Assembly (NCBI GenBank): GCA_943325355.2 | Contig: CALPPA020000064.1 | Coordinates: 1-8,674 of the forward strand | Reading direction: 5' to 3' | Length of the DNA: 8,674 bases | From: Klebsiella pneumoniae | GTDB taxonomy: Bacteria > Bacteroidota > Bacteroidia > Flavobacteriales > Flavobacteriaceae | Shown here: in pieces, positions 5,700-8,674 of the stretch | Layout of the letters: every line of letters starts with the position of its first letter | Position numbering within the stretch: position 1 is the stretch's first letter | Notes under the pieces: generated by a model | The model's database searches: none | The model's input: the letters and a program-made list of their open reading frames with translations, nothing else | Told to the model about the DNA's origin: nothing | Made by a program: the position numbers and the translations under genes

Positions 5700-8162
5700 T
5701 TGAGAGTAAATAAAATAATACTTGTTTTCTTTTTTTTCTGTTTTGTGTCTGTCTCTTTTGCTCAATCTGCTAAGATTAAGGGAGTAATTCTAGACAAAAA
5801 CAATGAACCCGTTGATAACGTAAATGTTTCCACTTCTGGAATAAGTACAAAATCAAATGTGAATGGTTTTTATAGTTTAGAAGTTCCTGCTAATCAAAAA
5901 TTAATAGTAGTCTTTTCGCATATTTCCTTAAAAAAAGTAACCGTTTCAGTTAGCTTAAAACCTAATGAAGACTACGAGTTCGACTTGGTTATGAATAACC
6001 AAGATGAGCAAATGGGGGAAGTTGTAATTACGGTTAATAACAAGAAACGTGTTCAAGGAATCACGACTATTGAACCAGAATTGATTAGGAAAATTCCTGG
6101 TGCCAATGCTGGTGTCGAAAATATTTTGAAATCTTTGCCAGGAGTAAATTCTAATAATGAATTAAGTACGCAATATGCTGTTCGTGGCGGAAACTATGAC
6201 GAAAATTTAGTTTATGTAAACGAAATCGAAGTGTATCGTCCGTTTTTGATTCGCTCCGGCCAGCAAGAGGGATTGAGTTTTACCAATACTGATATGGTTC
6301 AAAATGTCGATTTTTCGGCGGGAGGTTTTCAGTCTAAATTCGGAGATAAATTATCTTCAGTTTTAGATATAACCTACCGTAAACCAACGAAATTCGGAGC
6401 CGTTGCCGAAGCCAGTTTTCTTGGTGCAAGCCTTGCCGTTGATGCAGTTTCTAAAAATGGGAAATGGGCGCAAGTAACAGGAATTCGCTACAGGAATAAT
6501 TCACTTTTAGTAGATAGTCAAGAAACACAAACCAATTTTACACCAATATTTGTCGATTTACAAACGAACGTGAATTTCAAGCCCTCGGACAAATGGGACT
6601 GGAGTTTTCTGGGAAATATATCTTCCAATGATTATCAATACCAACCCTTGACACGTCAGACCAATTTTGGAACTATTAGTGATCCATTGGCTTTGTTGAT
6701 TTATTATGAAGGACAGGAAAAAGATAAATACACCACAGTTTTTGGAGCGGTAAAATCTACTTTTAATGCTTCTAAAAATGCTACTTATAAACTAATTGTT
6801 TCTGCATATCATACTCAGGAACAAGAGTATTTTGATATTTTGGCACAATATCGTTTGGGAGAAGTAGATTCTAATTTTGGTTCTGAAAATTTTGGTGATG
6901 TAGCTTTTACAAGAGGTATTGGCTCACAACTCAATCACGCTCGAAATGATTTGGATGCATTAATTATAAATACCGAGTTAAAAGGAATTCATAGTTTTAA
7001 AAAGAATCAGTTAGAATGGGGAGCAAAATTCACTCGTGAGTCCATTCGGGATCGAGTAATTGAATGGGAAGTTATTGATTCTGCAGGGTTTTCTTTAAAT
7101 CCACCTGATATTTTACCCAAAAATGATCAACCGTACAATCCTTATACTGGGCCTCTTGTTCCATATCAAAATGTGAGAGCGACCAATTTTGTTGATATCA
7201 ATCGATTTTCTGGTTATGTGCAATGGAGTAGAAAAGGATATATTGGGAGTAACGAAATATGGATGAATGCTGGCGTTCGTTCACAAAACTGGACTGTTTC
7301 TGGCGATAATATTATAAGTTCAACACAAATATCTTTTAGTCCAAGAGCGCAATTTTCGTTTAAACCCAATTGGAACAAGGATATGTTTTTTAGGCTTTCA
7401 GGAGGATTATATCATCAGCCGCCTTCGTATCGAGAGTTGCGGGATGCCAATGGAGTAGTGCAACCTGATGTCAAGGCACAACAATCTGTACATTTTGTTT
7501 TGAGTAATGATTATAGTTTCAAAATGTGGAATCGCCCGTTTAAAATGGTTTCCGAAGTGTATTATAAAACCATATCCGATGTAAATCCATATACTTTGGA
7601 TAATGTCCGAATCCGATATGTTGCCGATAATAATGCCAAAGCGTATGCTCAAGGATTTGATTTTAGATTAAACGGCGAATTTGTTCCCGGAACGGAATCG
7701 TGGTTTAGTTTTGGATATCTAAAAACCGAAGAAAATAGCGATAACAAAGGGTTTATTTCTAGACCAACAGATCAAAGATTGAAATTTGCACTTTTGTTTC
7801 AAGATTATATGCCAAGGATTCCAAGTCTAAAATTATATTTAAATCTAGTCTATAACACAGGATTGCCAGGAGGTTCGCCATCGTATGCAGATCCTTATTT
7901 GTACCAAAGTAGATTAAATGATTATCGTCGTGCTGATGTAGGTTTTTCCAAAGTTTTAATTGATGAACAAAACCCATCATCTAAAAGATGGCTACAACCT
8001 TTCAAAGAATTGGCTATTGGATTAGAAATTTTTAACCTTTTCGACAATCAAAATGCAATTACCAATACTTGGGTTCGCGATGTGTATTCTAAAAATCAAT
8101 ATGCGATTCCAAATTATATGACTACACGAGTTTTTAATGTGAAGGTCAATATGAGGTTTTGA
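5700..8162 (+). CDS. TonB-dependent receptor with carboxypeptidase-regulatory-like N-terminal domain
   Basis: This is an outer-membrane active transporter energised by TonB-ExbBD (family knowledge). The 820-aa product has a signal peptide at 1-~21 (NKIILVFFFFCFVSVSFAQ) and a carboxypeptidase-D-regulatory-like beta domain at ~24-98 (AKIKGVILDKNNEPVDNV...NGFYSLEV). A TonB-box-like GEVVITV (106-112) is followed by a plug domain at ~125-230 (LKSLPGVN, YAVRGGNYDENLVYVN, FSAGGFQSKFGDKLSSVLDI). The rest is the 22-stranded barrel with many aromatic-rich strands, ending in FNVKVNMRF with a terminal Phe. The start must be TTG at 5700: the in-frame stop of the previous gene is at 5685-5687, and the first in-frame ATG falls far inside the protein, after the signal peptide. 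No SusD-like gene follows, so it is not a SusCD pair. The substrate is unknown; pairing with an M23 peptidase is suggestive but proves nothing. Co-transcription with the peptidase is likely. Confidence 0.92.
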   Translation: MRVNKIILVFFFFCFVSVSFAQSAKIKGVILDKNNEPVDNVNVSTSGISTKSNVNGFYSLEVPANQKLIVVFSHISLKKVTVSVSLKPNEDYEFDLVMNNQDEQMGEVVITVNNKKRVQGITTIEPELIRKIPGANAGVENILKSLPGVNSNNELSTQYAVRGGNYDENLVYVNEIEVYRPFLIRSGQQEGLSFTNTDMVQNVDFSAGGFQSKFGDKLSSVLDITYRKPTKFGAVAEASFLGASLAVDAVSKNGKWAQVTGIRYRNNSLLVDSQETQTNFTPIFVDLQTNVNFKPSDKWDWSFLGNISSNDYQYQPLTRQTNFGTISDPLALLIYYEGQEKDKYTTVFGAVKSTFNASKNATYKLIVSAYHTQEQEYFDILAQYRLGEVDSNFGSENFGDVAFTRGIGSQLNHARNDLDALIINTELKGIHSFKKNQLEWGAKFTRESIRDRVIEWEVIDSAGFSLNPPDILPKNDQPYNPYTGPLVPYQNVRATNFVDINRFSGYVQWSRKGYIGSNEIWMNAGVRSQNWTVSGDNIISSTQISFSPRAQFSFKPNWNKDMFFRLSGGLYHQPPSYRELRDANGVVQPDVKAQQSVHFVLSNDYSFKMWNRPFKMVSEVYYKTISDVNPYTLDNVRIRYVADNNAKAYAQGFDFRLNGEFVPGTESWFSFGYLKTEENSDNKGFISRPTDQRLKFALLFQDYMPRIPSLKLYLNLVYNTGLPGGSPSYADPYLYQSRLNDYRRADVGFSKVLIDEQNPSSKRWLQPFKELAIGLEIFNLFDNQNAITNTWVRDVYSKNQYAIPNYMTTRVFNVKVNMRF

Positions 8163-8176
8163 TCTTATATCAAAAT
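8156..8176. other. Hairpin spanning both convergent stop codons
   Basis: TTTTGAT (8157-8163) pairs perfectly with ATCAAAA (8169-8175) around a 5-nt loop, with a G-U pair possible outside it. The receptor stop TGA lies in the left arm and the opposing gene's stop TAA in the loop. Neither strand has a T-run beyond the stem, so this is at best a weak bidirectional terminator. Confidence 0.4.
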
Positions 8177-8674
8177 ATCACTCTCCAAATCCGATTTTTC
8201 TATCGTAAAGTCGAATCCTAATTTTGACACTAATTCGATAACGAGGTTTTTATACCAGTTTTCTGATTTGGGATGAATGTAGATTTTTTCGATTAATTGG
8301 TTGATGTCTACATTTATTTTTAGACCATCGTTCAATTTGATGTTGCTTTGAGTAACATCTGAAATAATGCGAACTTCTCTTTCGTACTGAAAACTTTTTC
8401 GCTTGAACAAAAAAGGGAAAAACATATCGTCAAATGGAATGTATTCTTTCTTGTAATCAATGTAGTTGACTTCGCCGATGTATTGTTTGTATTTTTTTTC
8501 GGGAATAACGGCGTTTTGTAATCTTCCAATCGTAGATTGAATCGCCAAACCTTCACTGTTTTGAGTGAAAATTTGCCACATTGCGAACGATTCATATTCA
8601 TTGATGTGCCAACTGCTGACCGCTACTTTTTCGCGATGTGATTTGTAATAATCTAAAAACTCTGGATTATTGAC
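8165..8674 (-). CDS. DUF2971-family protein, C-terminal part (N-terminus outside window)
   Basis: The frame is open from the window edge to a TAA at 8167-8165, giving 169 visible residues. The ATG at 8581 is internal: the 31 codons upstream of it continue without a stop and carry family-like sequence. Two segments recall DUF2971: SSWHINEYESFAMWQIF followed by SEGLAIQST, and later FQYEREVRII. This assignment is from memory of the family pattern, not a search. The biochemical function of DUF2971 is not established. No signal peptide or membrane segment is visible in this part, so the protein is probably cytoplasmic. It runs tail-to-tail against the receptor gene with 2 nt between stops and shows no link to it. 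Confidence 0.75.
   Translation of the reverse strand, partial: VNNPEFLDYYKSHREKVAVSSWHINEYESFAMWQIFTQNSEGLAIQSTIGRLQNAVIPEKKYKQYIGEVNYIDYKKEYIPFDDMFFPFLFKRKSFQYEREVRIISDVTQSNIKLNDGLKINVDINQLIEKIYIHPKSENWYKNLVIELVSKLGFDFTIEKSDLESDILI

Noticed and set aside
7407..7980. Minus-strand open frames inside the TonB receptor
   Set aside because: They are antisense shadows of barrel strands, with no start context or domain signal.
8332..8601. 89-codon minus-strand frame overlapping the DUF2971-like gene
   Set aside because: It is out of frame with the family-like sequence, and its translation is low-complexity and unlike a domain.

Overview
The window looks like a chromosomal segment of a member of the Flavobacteriaceae (Bacteroidota), probably Flavobacterium or a close relative. 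The evidence is the low G+C content, A-rich leaders without clear Shine-Dalgarno sites, a promoter matching the Bacteroidota TTG / TAnnTTTG consensus, a carboxypeptidase-regulatory-like domain at the front of a TonB-dependent receptor, and Bacteroidota-type proteins throughout. I see no tRNA, rRNA, insertion sequence, prophage gene or CRISPR array.

Layout: (1) 1-443, the 3' end of an outer-membrane beta-barrel gene followed by a clear intrinsic terminator. (2) 472-1368 (+), xerD, a full-length tyrosine recombinase with all six catalytic residues. (3) 1384-3817 (-), a cell-division and RNA-metabolism block. It is read from a promoter near 3846-3875 through a small coiled-coil protein, zapA, a non-coding RNA with 6S RNA architecture, and rny (RNase Y), and ends in an intrinsic terminator facing xerD. 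(4) 3947-8162 (+), a divergent pair: a secreted M23 metallopeptidase and, 12 nt downstream, a TonB-dependent receptor with a TTG start. (5) 8165-8674 (-), the C-terminal part of a DUF2971-family protein, which converges on the receptor gene with only 2 nt between the stop codons.

Most of this is conserved housekeeping: chromosome dimer resolution (XerD), Z-ring assembly (ZapA and a possible coiled-coil partner), global transcription control (6S RNA), mRNA turnover (RNase Y), cell-wall hydrolysis (M23) and outer-membrane transport (TonB receptor). The most rewarding element is the unannotated RNA at 3043-3196. Its nested stems, asymmetric central bubble, U-tract and position next to zapA all point to a Bacteroidota-type 6S RNA. 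I found no convincing evidence of a wholly new system. The remaining findings concern gene boundaries, regulatory hairpins and uncharacterised domains.
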